A DNA stretch of 21,440 bases from JAUWKC01 sp035529895 (GCA_035529895.1 DATKVV010000060.1:1-21440); one strand, 5' to 3'; positions 1-7,532 are shown, counted from the first letter of the stretch. Notes: generated from the letters alone by a model not told the origin. Numbers and translations: made by a program.

Positions 1-73
1 GTCATCCCGACCGGAGTCCGCCGCAGAGCCTGCCCTGAGCCCGGTCGAACGGGCGCACGAAGCGAAGGGATCT
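1..73. repeat. Dispersed intergenic repeat fragment (copy 1)
   Basis: This stretch starts GTCATCCCGACCG and contains TCCGCCGCAG, CCTGCCCTGAGC, a GTCGAAC core and a terminal GAAGGGATCT. The same blocks recur, reshuffled, at 2152-2189 and 2281-2389. No reading frame with a ribosome binding site covers it. It resembles the short interspersed repeats that litter spacers in many metagenome-derived genomes; that comparison is from memory. Confidence 0.5.
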
Positions 74-166
74 GGCCTCCGAACATAATTAACCTCCATT
101 CCGCAGTTGACGCCGAATCGAAACGCCCTAATCTCTAAAAACTACCAACTAATGGCGAAATTTCAC

Positions 167-194
167 TTGACTATTCCCCCCGGCCCTCTATAAT
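167..194 (+). promoter_or_regulatory. Near-consensus sigma-70 promoter
   Basis: The -35 box TTGACT (167-172) is separated by 16 bases from a perfect -10 TATAAT (189-194), which predicts a start near 201. The first well-supported start codon downstream is at 400, so the transcript would carry a leader of about 200 nt. A 56-codon frame from ATG 211 to a stop at 381 exists in that leader but lacks a Shine-Dalgarno and reads through the hairpin at 334-357. Confidence 0.55.
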
Positions 195-200
195 CCGGGC

Positions 201-366
201 ACAACCGCGGATGCAACCTCAGACGAAAGTGAGGAAGAAGGGCCGCCCAATGTACAATTGGCGATTTGGCATTTGCAGCTTTGCTATACCCACCACGCTA
301 TGCCAAATACCAGCGACGACCTGCGACATTGTAGCGTGGGCAACTTGTTGCCCACGCGGTTTTCCG
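201..366 (+). other. Unexplained leader or possible small RNA
   Basis: The region between the promoter at 167-194 and the PD-(D/E)XK-like gene contains a local inverted repeat (CCTCA at 216-220, TGAGG near 230). It ends in a perfect hairpin followed by GGTTTT. It could be a long 5' leader, a small RNA or a degenerate repeat. The frame 211-381 (56 aa, Cys-rich, no ribosome binding site) is probably not a gene. Confidence 0.25.
334..357. repeat. Perfect inverted repeat (hairpin)
   Basis: GCGTGGGCAAC and its exact reverse complement GTTGCCCACGC are separated by only TT, which allows a 10-bp stem with a CTTG loop. The right arm contains TTGTTG (345-350), the apparent -35 box of the promoter for the gene at 400. 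The palindrome is therefore either a mobile repeat that supplied a -35 box or an operator. It is followed by only four T, so it would be a weak terminator. Confidence 0.7.
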
Positions 367-372
367 TATAAT
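345..372 (+). promoter_or_regulatory. Promoter of the PD-(D/E)XK-like gene
   Basis: TTGTTG (345-350), 16 bases, then a perfect TATAAT (367-372). The predicted start is near 379, followed by the Shine-Dalgarno GAGAGGAAG (387-395) and ATG at 400. The short leader and well-placed signals make this the likelier promoter for the gene; the upstream promoter at 167 would add a second transcript. Confidence 0.45.
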
Positions 373-399
373 CATTGTTAGACCCTGAGAGGAAGAACT

Positions 400-1104
400 A
401 TGAAACGCATCTTCATACCAACCCAAGCACCATCTGATTGGCAGCGCCTTCTCGCAAAGCCGGCTCTTCATTGGAGGAAGTCCTATTCGGCCATGACTAC
501 CGCGGCTTGTTGGGAGGCCGCTTGTGACTGCCTGCCAGCGGAAGTCAAACAGACTCTTGACGCCTCAGGCCGGTCTGACTTGGTTGGTCTCAAGCTACTC
601 GCGGCGATTCCGGAATGGCAGGTGGCACTTCCTGGAGGAAAACACTCATCTCATACCGACGTTTTGGCATTGGCGAGCAATGACGAAGGTCTTGTAGTGC
701 TCGCTGTTGAGGCCAAGGTCGATGAGCCGTTTGGCCCGACTTTAGGCGAGAAACGCGATGATGAATCAACCGGCCAAAGTGAACGGATTGATTACCTGCA
801 CACCGCTCTTCGTCTTGAGACCCCATTGAGAGACGAAATCCGCTATCAGCTTCTCCACAGAACGGTGTCGGCCTTACAAACGGCGCTGGATTTTCACGCC
901 CGCTCGGCCGTAATGCTTGTCCATTCGTTCAGTCCAACACGCCGTTGGCGGGAGGATTTTTTGTCGTTTTGCGAGGCCATAACAGCAACCCCATTGTCAC
1001 CTGACCTATACGTCGTATCACGCTTCGAGTCTCCTCGACTCTACTTGGCGTGGTGCACGGGTGATAAGAGCTTCCTCGATGTCGATCTACCAAGGGAGAT
1101 CTAA
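400..1104 (+). CDS. Orphan protein with PD-(D/E)XK nuclease-like motif
   Basis: This 234-residue protein is soluble, with no signal peptide or membrane segment. Residues 86-106 read as a hydrophobic strand with Asp87, then a hydrophobic strand ending in Glu104-Ala-Lys106 (HTDVLAL ... LAVEAKVDE). This is the spacing of the D...E-x-K core of PD-(D/E)XK phosphodiesterases. A following helix carries RYQLLHRT (148-155), where such folds often place auxiliary residues. The conserved-looking N-terminus has IPT-x-DWQ-x-LL and HW-x-K-SYSA. The start is fixed by the Shine-Dalgarno GAGAGGAAG four bases upstream. The gene converges on the HEPN-like gene at 1336-1890. Nuclease activity is inferred from the motif alone; in other members of this fold the site can be lost or the protein can serve as a specificity or repair factor. 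I do not recognise a named family with certainty. Confidence 0.75.
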   Translation: MKRIFIPTQAPSDWQRLLAKPALHWRKSYSAMTTAACWEAACDCLPAEVKQTLDASGRSDLVGLKLLAAIPEWQVALPGGKHSSHTDVLALASNDEGLVVLAVEAKVDEPFGPTLGEKRDDESTGQSERIDYLHTALRLETPLRDEIRYQLLHRTVSALQTALDFHARSAVMLVHSFSPTRRWREDFLSFCEAITATPLSPDLYVVSRFESPRLYLAWCTGDKSFLDVDLPREI

Positions 1105-1335
1105 CAGCCCCATCAGCTCAGATTGCCAATCCCGCTACCCCTCCATCCCCGCCAATCCCCGCCAGTGTGCGTTGACGTTCCGGCCAATCCTGAGCAACTT
1201 GTGCCATGGGTAAAACCCCTCGACAAACCAAGAGGTCACCTATGACCAACCCACGTAGGGCGCGATTCTTCGCAACACTCAAGACCCACACAAACGGCCG
1301 ACAGGTCGATGCCAATTCAATCCATAACCTATGGC
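1105..1335. other. Convergent spacer, no supported gene
   Basis: This is the spacer between the two convergent orphan genes. A 34-codon plus-strand frame (1242-1346, beginning MTNPRRARFF) has AGAGG eight bases upstream of its ATG, but it overlaps the 3' end of the opposite gene and matches nothing I know. No stem-loop with a T-run is visible for either gene. Confidence 0.4.
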
Positions 1336-1890
1336 TCAGCCGCTGAGGTCACGCGTCCGCTCCAGCCGGTGCTTCGCCCGGCGCCTTCTGATTGCTTCGA
1401 TTTCCGCTTTGGTCGCCTCGTATGAGTTCTCAGGCGCACGCCACACTACATCGTTGAGCCTAGCCAGTAGGAGCCGGGAGAAGGTGATCCCAGACCCATC
1501 GGGGTAGTCGATCGTGAGGACATCGCCCTCGCGCATAGGGTAGAGGTCCACGGGAGTGCGGCCTTCGTGAACCAACTCGCACCTCAAGTACTCGTATAGA
1601 AACTCCTCAATCGGCTTCTTTTCCCCGTGGTAAACAACGAAGTCCTCGTGTTCCCTCACCAGTCGCCAGATCTCGTCCCGGAGGAAGGTAGTGAAGGCTT
1701 CGCGGTCGGACATCGGCTTTCTCGGGTTTTTCTTCGAAGGCGTGCCCCTCGGGTAGCGTTTGCGAGAGGTGGCGGCGACGGCAGTCAGCAACATGAGCAT
1801 TGCACCCTCGTAGCGACCATTGTCCGCCAGTACGCCTGCGTCCTCGACTCTGGCCTGTACCGCGATCAAAACATCGCTTGGATCATCCAT
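1336..1890 (-). CDS. HEPN-like protein with R-x4-H motif
   Basis: This is a mostly helical soluble protein of 184 residues. The chosen start (MDDPSDVL, ATG at 1890) has AGGAG seven bases upstream; a longer frame to 1926 lacks such a signal and lies on the promoter. An N-terminal helix (RYEGAMLMLLTAVAATSRKR) is followed by a basic loop (KKNPRKP). A helix then ends in FLYEYLRCELVHEG, where Arg103 and His108 (chosen start) form an R-x4-H motif. R-x4-6-H is the catalytic signature of HEPN ribonucleases found in toxin-antitoxin and abortive-infection systems, and Y-x-x-x-R-C-x-L-V-H-E-type sequences occur in uncharacterised HEPN-like proteins. No antitoxin-like partner gene adjoins it. The C-terminus is very Arg-rich (RRRRAKHRLER), perhaps for nucleic-acid contact. 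RNase function is an inference. Confidence 0.7.
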   Translation of the reverse strand: MDDPSDVLIAVQARVEDAGVLADNGRYEGAMLMLLTAVAATSRKRYPRGTPSKKNPRKPMSDREAFTTFLRDEIWRLVREHEDFVVYHGEKKPIEEFLYEYLRCELVHEGRTPVDLYPMREGDVLTIDYPDGSGITFSRLLLARLNDVVWRAPENSYEATKAEIEAIRRRRAKHRLERTRDLSG

Positions 1891-1931
1891 TCTGGAACTC
1901 CTATCGGTCTTACTGACATGCCTCATATAAT

Positions 1932-1959
1932 ATTATACAATACGCTACCTATAGCACAA
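1932..1959 (-). promoter_or_regulatory. Promoter of the HEPN-like gene
   Basis: On the minus strand TTGTGC (1959-1954) precedes a perfect TATAAT (1937-1932) with 16 bases between. The predicted start near 1925 gives a leader of about 35 nt to the AGGAG-preceded ATG at 1890. This supports the shorter start and independent expression. Confidence 0.55.
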
Positions 1960-2151
1960 GTACCCGAGGCACAAGTTTCCACTGACTTTACCCTGCCATT
2001 ATACAGATTCCGGTTCCGAAGCAAACCCCGCCCTCTACCACCCGACTCATTAAAAATTTACCCGCCTGAGCCGGACGAACGACAGATAGCAACACAGGGC
2101 TTAACCCGCGGGTCCTTTTGGCAGGCTTGCCCCCGCGAGAGACGCGCGGGG

Positions 2152-2189
2152 GTCATCCCGACCGAGCGCAGCGAGTGGAGGGGTCTATC
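2152..2189. repeat. Dispersed intergenic repeat fragment (copy 2)
   Basis: Begins GTCATCCCGACCG like position 1 of the window and continues GAGCGCAGCGAGTGGAGG to GGTCT. It directly abuts the right arm of the CCCCCGCG hairpin. Confidence 0.55.
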
Positions 2190-2217
2190 AAAAAAAACAT
2201 TCCCCCCGCCGGACTTG

Positions 2218-2295
2218 TCCGCCGCAGGCGGATTCCGCACTTTTGCATTTTGAGCTTTAGTTTTACGTTTTCCGTTTTTATCCGCCGCAGGCGGA
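2218..2295. repeat. Paired palindromes flanking a T-rich element
   Basis: The palindrome TCCGCCGCAGGCGGA occurs identically at 2218-2232 and 2281-2295. It brackets a 48-bp T-rich element containing TTTTGAGCTTTAGTTTT. A diverged copy of that central element lies at 7463-7494 without the flanking palindromes. The arrangement resembles a small insertion cassette or nested repeats. Confidence 0.55.
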
Positions 2296-2318
2296 TTGAC
2301 TTTTAACTTCCCTTCCCG

Positions 2319-2389
2319 CCTGCCCTCAGCGACCTGTGGTGAGCCAAGTCGAACCAGGCCGACGGGCCTGAGTAAGAGCGACGGAATCT
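2319..2389. repeat. Dispersed intergenic repeat fragment (copy 3)
   Basis: CCTGCCCTCAGC, GTCGAAC and a terminal GACGGAATCT follow the same order as in the copy at the start of the window (CCTGCCCTGAGC, GTCGAAC, GAAGGGATCT), with an internal insertion. Confidence 0.5.
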
Positions 2390-2405
2390 CGCCACGTCGG
2401 CGCGG

Positions 2406-2437
2406 AAACAAAAAGGGACGGCAGAAAGTGCCGTCCC
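2406..2437 (-). terminator. Rho-independent terminator of the S8 protease gene
   Basis: On the minus strand a perfect 9-bp stem GGGACGGCA / TGCCGTCCC (plus coordinates 2437-2415) with a 5-base loop is followed by TTTTTGTTT. It lies 33 bases past the stop codon at 2470. Confidence 0.9.
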
Positions 2438-2469
2438 TTCAATAGTCAACTCAGACTATAAACCAGGCT

Positions 2470-5400
2470 TTAGCAGCCCGGGTCGTACTCATACGCCCCC
2501 ATATCAACGTCGTCATTGATGATCCGGTCGCTGCCCTTGATGTCGGTATCGATACCTTCCACGGCATCGTTGTTGCCTTCATCTTTGCACGGGCTGTTGG
2601 AACTAATCCCCAGCCCGTCATCGCACGTCGCCCAGATATTGTCGGCTCCGTCCGCGTCGCTCGAATCAACAAAACAAGGGTCGCTGTCGATGTTGCCGCC
2701 GCCGTCGGTGCCGAAGTCGGGGTCCCATCCACCGCCGCTGCCGCCGCAGCCTTCTATGTCGCAGTGGCTAAAATTAGGGTCGGACGAACCAAGGTTCTGC
2801 ACCTCATCTTCGTAGTAGATAGCGGTGTTGTCCCACAATATACAGTTGGTCACCAACGGAGAGGCATCGTAGTTCTCAATGCCCCCCCCGCCCCAACAGG
2901 TAGAGTTCCCGTACAATGTGCAGTTGGTTATAACTGCCGGAGGGCTGGACATGTTGCAGATGGCGCCGCCTTCGCCCCAGGGCAGAGATGTATTGTCGTA
3001 GAAGAGGCAGTTGGTCACCCTGGGTGAAGAACCGTCGTAGTTGTCCATTCCCCCGCCCCCGTATTCGGCCGCGTTGCTGTGAAAGACGCAGTCGGTCACT
3101 GTCGGCGAAGCATCCTCATTTTCCAGTCCGCCGCCCCATCCGGCCGAATTTCCGGTGATAATGCAGTTTCTTATCGTCGGACTGCTCTGGTAGCAATAAA
3201 TTCCCCCGCCGCTGCCCAACGAGCCGGAATCACCGCCGGTAATGGTAAAGCCCACAAGAACCGAGTTGCCGTCCTCGCTGCTGTCGAATGTGACAACCGT
3301 CCCCGAACCGTCGGCGTCGATTATCGTCGTCGCGACGACGGACCAGGCGTTGGGGTCGCCGCTGCGCAGTGTTACCGCCCTGTCGGCAACAAAATCGATG
3401 GTTTCGTAATACGTCCCGGGGCCCACTTCGATAGTCTCATTTGCACTGTCGTTGGCATCGCCAATGGCATCCTGAATGGTGTCATACCACTCTTGCTGGT
3501 CCAGGTTGAATATGCCGGAAAATTCGTCAGTACCCATGTCCACCCTTCCGGCCAGGACCCGCGGCTGGCCGTCAATATCCGTCTGGCCGCTATAATCCCC
3601 ATTGGGGTCCCCTGTATTGATGCATAGCGAGGGGGACTTCAGGTGGAGGTCTTCATCCACATCAGTTACGCCGGCTCCCCAGTTGTAAACCAGAACGTCG
3701 GCCTGCGAGTTGCTGTCTAATGGTGGACCAAAGGTGATAGCATTTGTTGCGAGATTGACATCATTTACCGTACGAACGGTCCCGTCATTGCCATACTCGA
3801 TGACGTCGTTCACTTCATACAGGTTGGCATCACCTACAATCACGGTTACCGTTGTACCCTCAGCAACCGTCACGTCGTCAAACTCGAATATATGTACGAA
3901 ACACGGGTCGGACGTGATGTTGCCTTCACCGTTGCTGTCATTGACGTCCTCGATACAACTATACGTTGCACTTAATCCACCGGCCAGGTCATCCCCATTG
4001 CCCCAAAAAATACAATTACGAATGATTAGCTCAGCCGTACCAGGAGGTTTGGCGATTGCACGTGTGGTACCAACAATAGTGTTGTTCTCAATCGTCTGCT
4101 TTCCAAAGGGTACGAAGCTTATTCCACCACCAACCATCCAGTTGTTCCTAATGACCGGGCTACCCATGCCGCAACCGATGTTGGCGTTGCTAAATCTATT
4201 ATTTAGAATAAAAGGAGACGATCCCTCCGCACACATTACCCCGCGGCCTGTACCTTCTAAAATGCAATTAGCGATGATTGGGTTTGATGAATACCGGCAG
4301 ATCACCGGCAGATTTATAACGCTTTTCACTGTAAAGCCTGTGAGTACTGACTCAGGAGTCTCCCCACATTGAAACCAGACCGTTGACAGCTCATTGCCAT
4401 CTATAATTGTTGCCTTAACGACATCCCAGTCCCCCGGGTCCCTTCCTGTTACAGTAATGGCCTTACCCTTAAAACTGATCCACTCATAGTAGGTTCCTGG
4501 AGCAACCGTGACCGTCCCCCCGTGCCAGGATACATCAATTGCCTCTTGGATGGTGTTGTAGTCAGCGGGGACGTTTATGTTCCTGGGGCCGTCAGTGGTG
4601 AAGTTGTAATAGTTCCCATCGTTGTCATCTGTTACCTTGTTGCCGGCAAGGTCGGTAGCCTCAACCTTGAAGTAGTAGTCTGTCCATGGCAAGATAGGTA
4701 CCAGTTTTATACTGTGGTCTGTTGCGTAGTCGATGTTGCTATTGCTAAGGTTGTTGCAGTCCGGCCCGTAAATGACCCGCCCTTCCGTGTATCCACTCGT
4801 CTGGAAGGTGACTCTAACATCGGGGCCCACTACTGTTAGATTTACGTCGGAGGTAATATTTGGATCTATACAGTCTACCGTGGCAGTATCGTTCGGTGAT
4901 GCGGGATTCCCGGTTCCGTCATTGGCATCCTCATAGCTTACGGTAATAGTGTCGCCGTCAGCCACCTGCAATATGCCGTCCCCGACGCTGGGGTCACCGG
5001 AATCTGTCCAGATGACCCCCGTAAAGATCCCGCTGTTGGGATCTGTCTCGCTTAGGGTAAGCGTCTCGAAATCCCCGCCCGTGGTTGTGACGTTGACGTC
5101 CTGCGTTCCCGCTCCGGCAAGGTCGTAATCGGCCAGGGAAATACCTACGTTGGAAGCGCAGTTATAATAGTTGCGGTCCAGACTGACATACCCCTTCGAG
5201 GGGACGGCTGCCAACACCGCGTTATAGGCATTTAGCCTGCCGTTGGAGCGACAAATCTCATCGTTCGGATCGAAGACCACATCCACGCTCTCAAGAAGGA
5301 TATTATTGGCATCATCGGGTGTCATATGGGGGTTCACCGACAACAAGAGCGCGCAGGCACCCGAGACATGGGGGCACGCCATCGACGTTCCCGAGGCAAT

Positions 5401-6762
5401 ATACATGGGGGCGCTTGTATCGCCGTGGGGGTAAAAATGCTCACCATCAGCGTACATATCGGTACCGGTGGCGTGCAGAGATAGGACGTGCACTCCTGGA
5501 GCCGCCAAGTGCACCCAATTTCCGTAATTGGAAAAAGTCGCTTTGTCGTCGTTCGAATCAGTCGCCGCCACTGCGATTACGTGGTCATAACCAGCAGGGT
5601 AAGGTGGGGTGTTTCCCTTCTCATTGCCCGCCGAGGCAACGATTATGACCCCTTGGCTGTAAGCGTAATCGATGGCGTCTTCCAGTGATTGGGAATAATC
5701 ATAACTGCCCCAACTGTTGGAAATAACATCCGCTCCGTTATTCACCGCGTAATAAAGGGCAGCCACTCCTTCCGATATCCACCCCCGTCCATATGGGCCA
5801 AGAAACTTGAGCGCCATTATCTTGCCGTTCCAGGAAACGCCCGCAATATCCAGACCGTTGTTGCTGTCCGCCGCAATTATACCCGAGCAATGAGTACCGT
5901 GACCATTGTCATCCATCGGATCGTTATCATCATGATAAAAGTCATATCCGTACAGACCGCTCGAATCCACCCACATATTGGCCTGAAGGTCTCGGTGCGT
6001 ATAGTCGACCCCCGTATCGACCACCGCGACGATAACATCGGAACTTCCGGTGGTGATATCCCAGGCATCGGGCGCGTTTATATCGCAACCGGCTGTGCCA
6101 GACTGGCTACCCCCGCCTGGGATCGGGTAGTCACTCCCATCATTGTTCAAGGCCCACTGCTCCGGGTAATAGTTCGGGTCGTTGGGCTCTGTGACCATTA
6201 TTGAAACAATATAATTTAGCTCGGCATATTCTACGTCCGGGTCGGTAGTGTATTCGGCGACGGCTTGAGGGGCCGATTGGCCGGGCTCAAGCTCAATCTT
6301 GTATATCCTCCCCAAATCCGGCACCTTTGCCCCCGCAGGCGCCCGTTGCAGCCTTCTGACAAGGTGCTTTTCCCTTGGGGTCAAAAGGGCTTTGTCCTTC
6401 ATAAGAAGGGCCTGCGTACGCTCCCTTTTGGCCTTGAAGCCCTTGATGAGCGGTTTGATGCTGCTTGCCCTGTACTTAAGGTTGATATTATCGAGGGTGC
6501 CAGATAACCTTAGCTCTCCCACACCCCTTCCGGCGGCCAACTGCTCTTGCAGCCTGTCAGCCACGCCGGCCCTGAATTTCACAATCACTTCGCCGGGTTT
6601 GTATGCCGGCTCAGGCGACACAGTCCCGGGTGGGACTTGGCCGGTAGCACTTGGCAAACCGTCACAGGCGGCTGGCGGGGGAGGGTATAGAGCGTTTGCC
6701 GGGCCGGCCCAGCAAGTGCAAACAGCTATGACGATAGTTAGAATTGTTTTTCGCGTTAACAT
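2470..6762 (-). CDS. Secreted S8 (subtilisin-like) protease with beta-helix repeats
   Basis: This is a very large secreted subtilase of 1430 residues. The start MLTRKTI (ATG at 6762) is preceded by AAGGAG seven bases upstream; an earlier in-frame ATG at 6792 lacks this. A signal peptide runs over residues 1-24 with likely cleavage after ANA. Residues 50-185 form a propeptide-like region (KPGEVIVKFRAG). The peptidase S8 domain spans about 235-520, with catalytic Asp249 (VVDTGVD), His288 (NGHGTH), oxyanion Asn380 (SAGNE) and Ser460 (GTSMACPHVSG). A beta-sandwich region (530-640) and a fibronectin-III-like region (650-725) follow. Two right-handed parallel beta-helix modules (about 730-1080 and 1090-1425) each open with Y-x-TIQ-x-AI and end in a VDMGxxEx motif. 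It probably acts outside the cytoplasm on proteins or surface polymers. No PEP-CTERM, dockerin or other sorting tag is visible at the C-terminus, which ends YEYDPGC. Two segments of the gene contain long antisense frames, which are shadows. Confidence 0.93.
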   Translation of the reverse strand: MLTRKTILTIVIAVCTCWAGPANALYPPPPAACDGLPSATGQVPPGTVSPEPAYKPGEVIVKFRAGVADRLQEQLAAGRGVGELRLSGTLDNINLKYRASSIKPLIKGFKAKRERTQALLMKDKALLTPREKHLVRRLQRAPAGAKVPDLGRIYKIELEPGQSAPQAVAEYTTDPDVEYAELNYIVSIMVTEPNDPNYYPEQWALNNDGSDYPIPGGGSQSGTAGCDINAPDAWDITTGSSDVIVAVVDTGVDYTHRDLQANMWVDSSGLYGYDFYHDDNDPMDDNGHGTHCSGIIAADSNNGLDIAGVSWNGKIMALKFLGPYGRGWISEGVAALYYAVNNGADVISNSWGSYDYSQSLEDAIDYAYSQGVIIVASAGNEKGNTPPYPAGYDHVIAVAATDSNDDKATFSNYGNWVHLAAPGVHVLSLHATGTDMYADGEHFYPHGDTSAPMYIASGTSMACPHVSGACALLLSVNPHMTPDDANNILLESVDVVFDPNDEICRSNGRLNAYNAVLAAVPSKGYVSLDRNYYNCASNVGISLADYDLAGAGTQDVNVTTTGGDFETLTLSETDPNSGIFTGVIWTDSGDPSVGDGILQVADGDTITVSYEDANDGTGNPASPNDTATVDCIDPNITSDVNLTVVGPDVRVTFQTSGYTEGRVIYGPDCNNLSNSNIDYATDHSIKLVPILPWTDYYFKVEATDLAGNKVTDDNDGNYYNFTTDGPRNINVPADYNTIQEAIDVSWHGGTVTVAPGTYYEWISFKGKAITVTGRDPGDWDVVKATIIDGNELSTVWFQCGETPESVLTGFTVKSVINLPVICRYSSNPIIANCILEGTGRGVMCAEGSSPFILNNRFSNANIGCGMGSPVIRNNWMVGGGISFVPFGKQTIENNTIVGTTRAIAKPPGTAELIIRNCIFWGNGDDLAGGLSATYSCIEDVNDSNGEGNITSDPCFVHIFEFDDVTVAEGTTVTVIVGDANLYEVNDVIEYGNDGTVRTVNDVNLATNAITFGPPLDSNSQADVLVYNWGAGVTDVDEDLHLKSPSLCINTGDPNGDYSGQTDIDGQPRVLAGRVDMGTDEFSGIFNLDQQEWYDTIQDAIGDANDSANETIEVGPGTYYETIDFVADRAVTLRSGDPNAWSVVATTIIDADGSGTVVTFDSSEDGNSVLVGFTITGGDSGSLGSGGGIYCYQSSPTIRNCIITGNSAGWGGGLENEDASPTVTDCVFHSNAAEYGGGGMDNYDGSSPRVTNCLFYDNTSLPWGEGGAICNMSSPPAVITNCTLYGNSTCWGGGGIENYDASPLVTNCILWDNTAIYYEDEVQNLGSSDPNFSHCDIEGCGGSGGGWDPDFGTDGGGNIDSDPCFVDSSDADGADNIWATCDDGLGISSNSPCKDEGNNDAVEGIDTDIKGSDRIINDDVDMGAYEYDPGC

Positions 6763-6790
6763 TCTGCGTCTCCTTTCGTTTGAGAAATAC

Positions 6791-6806
6791 ATCCGCGTCC
6801 GCGGAT
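6791..6806. promoter_or_regulatory. Palindrome upstream of the protease gene
   Basis: ATCCGCG and CGCGGAT form a perfect 7-bp inverted repeat around a TC centre, 28 bases upstream of the protease start. It could be an operator or a 5'-untranslated hairpin. I could not identify a convincing -35/-10 pair nearby. Confidence 0.35.
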
Positions 6807-7462
6807 AGTGAGTTAAATGGTTAAAGCTATTTTGTTATTAGTTGACTGGCTTTTGTGCTAAGTTTCGGCCTCACGTCATAGACACCACCTCCGTTTCACG
6901 CAGTGTCCTTACGATTTCATTGTCGCCAGACTCCGCGCCGCCCAAACCTGTGCGCGTCTCGAATGAGTCGAGTCAGCATTTCGGGTTTATCCAACAGTCT
7001 CCTCAAAAACTTTCCGCGCGCTTTTCTCCCCACCACGCCTCAAGAGACCGAACGACATGAAGGTGTGGTGCAGGGCGAGCAAATCTCAACTTCGCCAGGT
7101 AGTCTTACACCCCAATTATGTGTCCCCACCAATAGCTCTTTTAGGTTTCTAAATATTTCCTATTTTGGTATGTCATTTTCCCGTTTTTACTGTCTGTTCT
7201 CCGACCTTCCCCATCTTGCCATTTTCACAGCCGCTCATCTTGCCCAAATCCCTCGGCCAGATGCGCTTCACCCTTCACGACCACCTGCAATGCGCCATCC
7301 CGCATTTAAACACTCAAGACTCACCAATCAGAACCACCCACCGTCGAGCATGCACAATCCACAATGCACTTGACCATTCACTGAATAAGAGGCGTCGCCG
7401 ACCGGCTAAATGTTGACCAAACAATCCCCACTTTCCCCCAATTCTTGCATTTTCCTCCGCAG
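6807..7462. other. Spacer without supported genes
   Basis: This is AT- and pyrimidine-rich sequence upstream of the protease gene. Open frames of 72-156 codons on the plus strand (for example 6903-7373) lack ribosome binding sites, have low-complexity composition rich in Ser, Pro and His, and match no family. I see nothing else supportable here. Confidence 0.5.
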
Positions 7463-7494
7463 TTTTGCCCTTTGAGCTTTAGTTTTGCACTTTC
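7463..7494. repeat. T-rich dispersed element (second copy)
   Basis: TTTTGCCCTTTGAGCTTTAG and the following TTTTGCACTTTC match the element at 2241-2271 (TTTTGCATTTTGAGCTTTAG, TTTTACGTTTTC) at most positions. Translated on the minus strand, both give a KTKAQ-type peptide, which shows how such repeats generate spurious protein predictions. Confidence 0.6.
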
Positions 7495-7532
7495 CCTTTT
7501 GACTTTTCAGTTCCTTTCCTTGCCCCTCCTCT

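Larger units (their letters stand above)
1960..2405. other. Repeat-rich spacer
   Basis: No supportable gene lies between the HEPN-like promoter and the terminator of the protease gene. The stretch holds a GC-rich hairpin (arms 2130-2137 and 2145-2152, CCCCCGCG / CGCGGGGG), repeat fragments at 2152-2189 and 2319-2389, two identical copies of TCCGCCGCAGGCGGA (2218-2232 and 2281-2295), and a T-rich element at 2241-2271 that recurs at 7463-7494. Confidence 0.6.

Noticed and set aside
1242..1346. 34-codon plus-strand frame (MTNPRRARFF...) with AGAGG eight bases upstream
   Set aside because: It is very short, overlaps the 3' end of the opposite gene and has no recognisable relative; kept only as a remark.
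2130..2152. CCCCCGCG / CGCGGGGG hairpin as a terminator
   Set aside because: No T-run follows on either strand and it sits next to repeat fragments rather than at a gene end.
3079..3627. 182-codon plus-strand frame opposite the S8 protease gene
   Set aside because: It is antisense to a conserved, motif-complete gene, has no ribosome binding site, and its composition mirrors the beta-helix repeats of the real gene.
5545..5560. GTTCGAATC resembling a tRNA T-arm
   Set aside because: It lies within the S8 domain coding sequence, and no acceptor or anticodon stem can be built around it.
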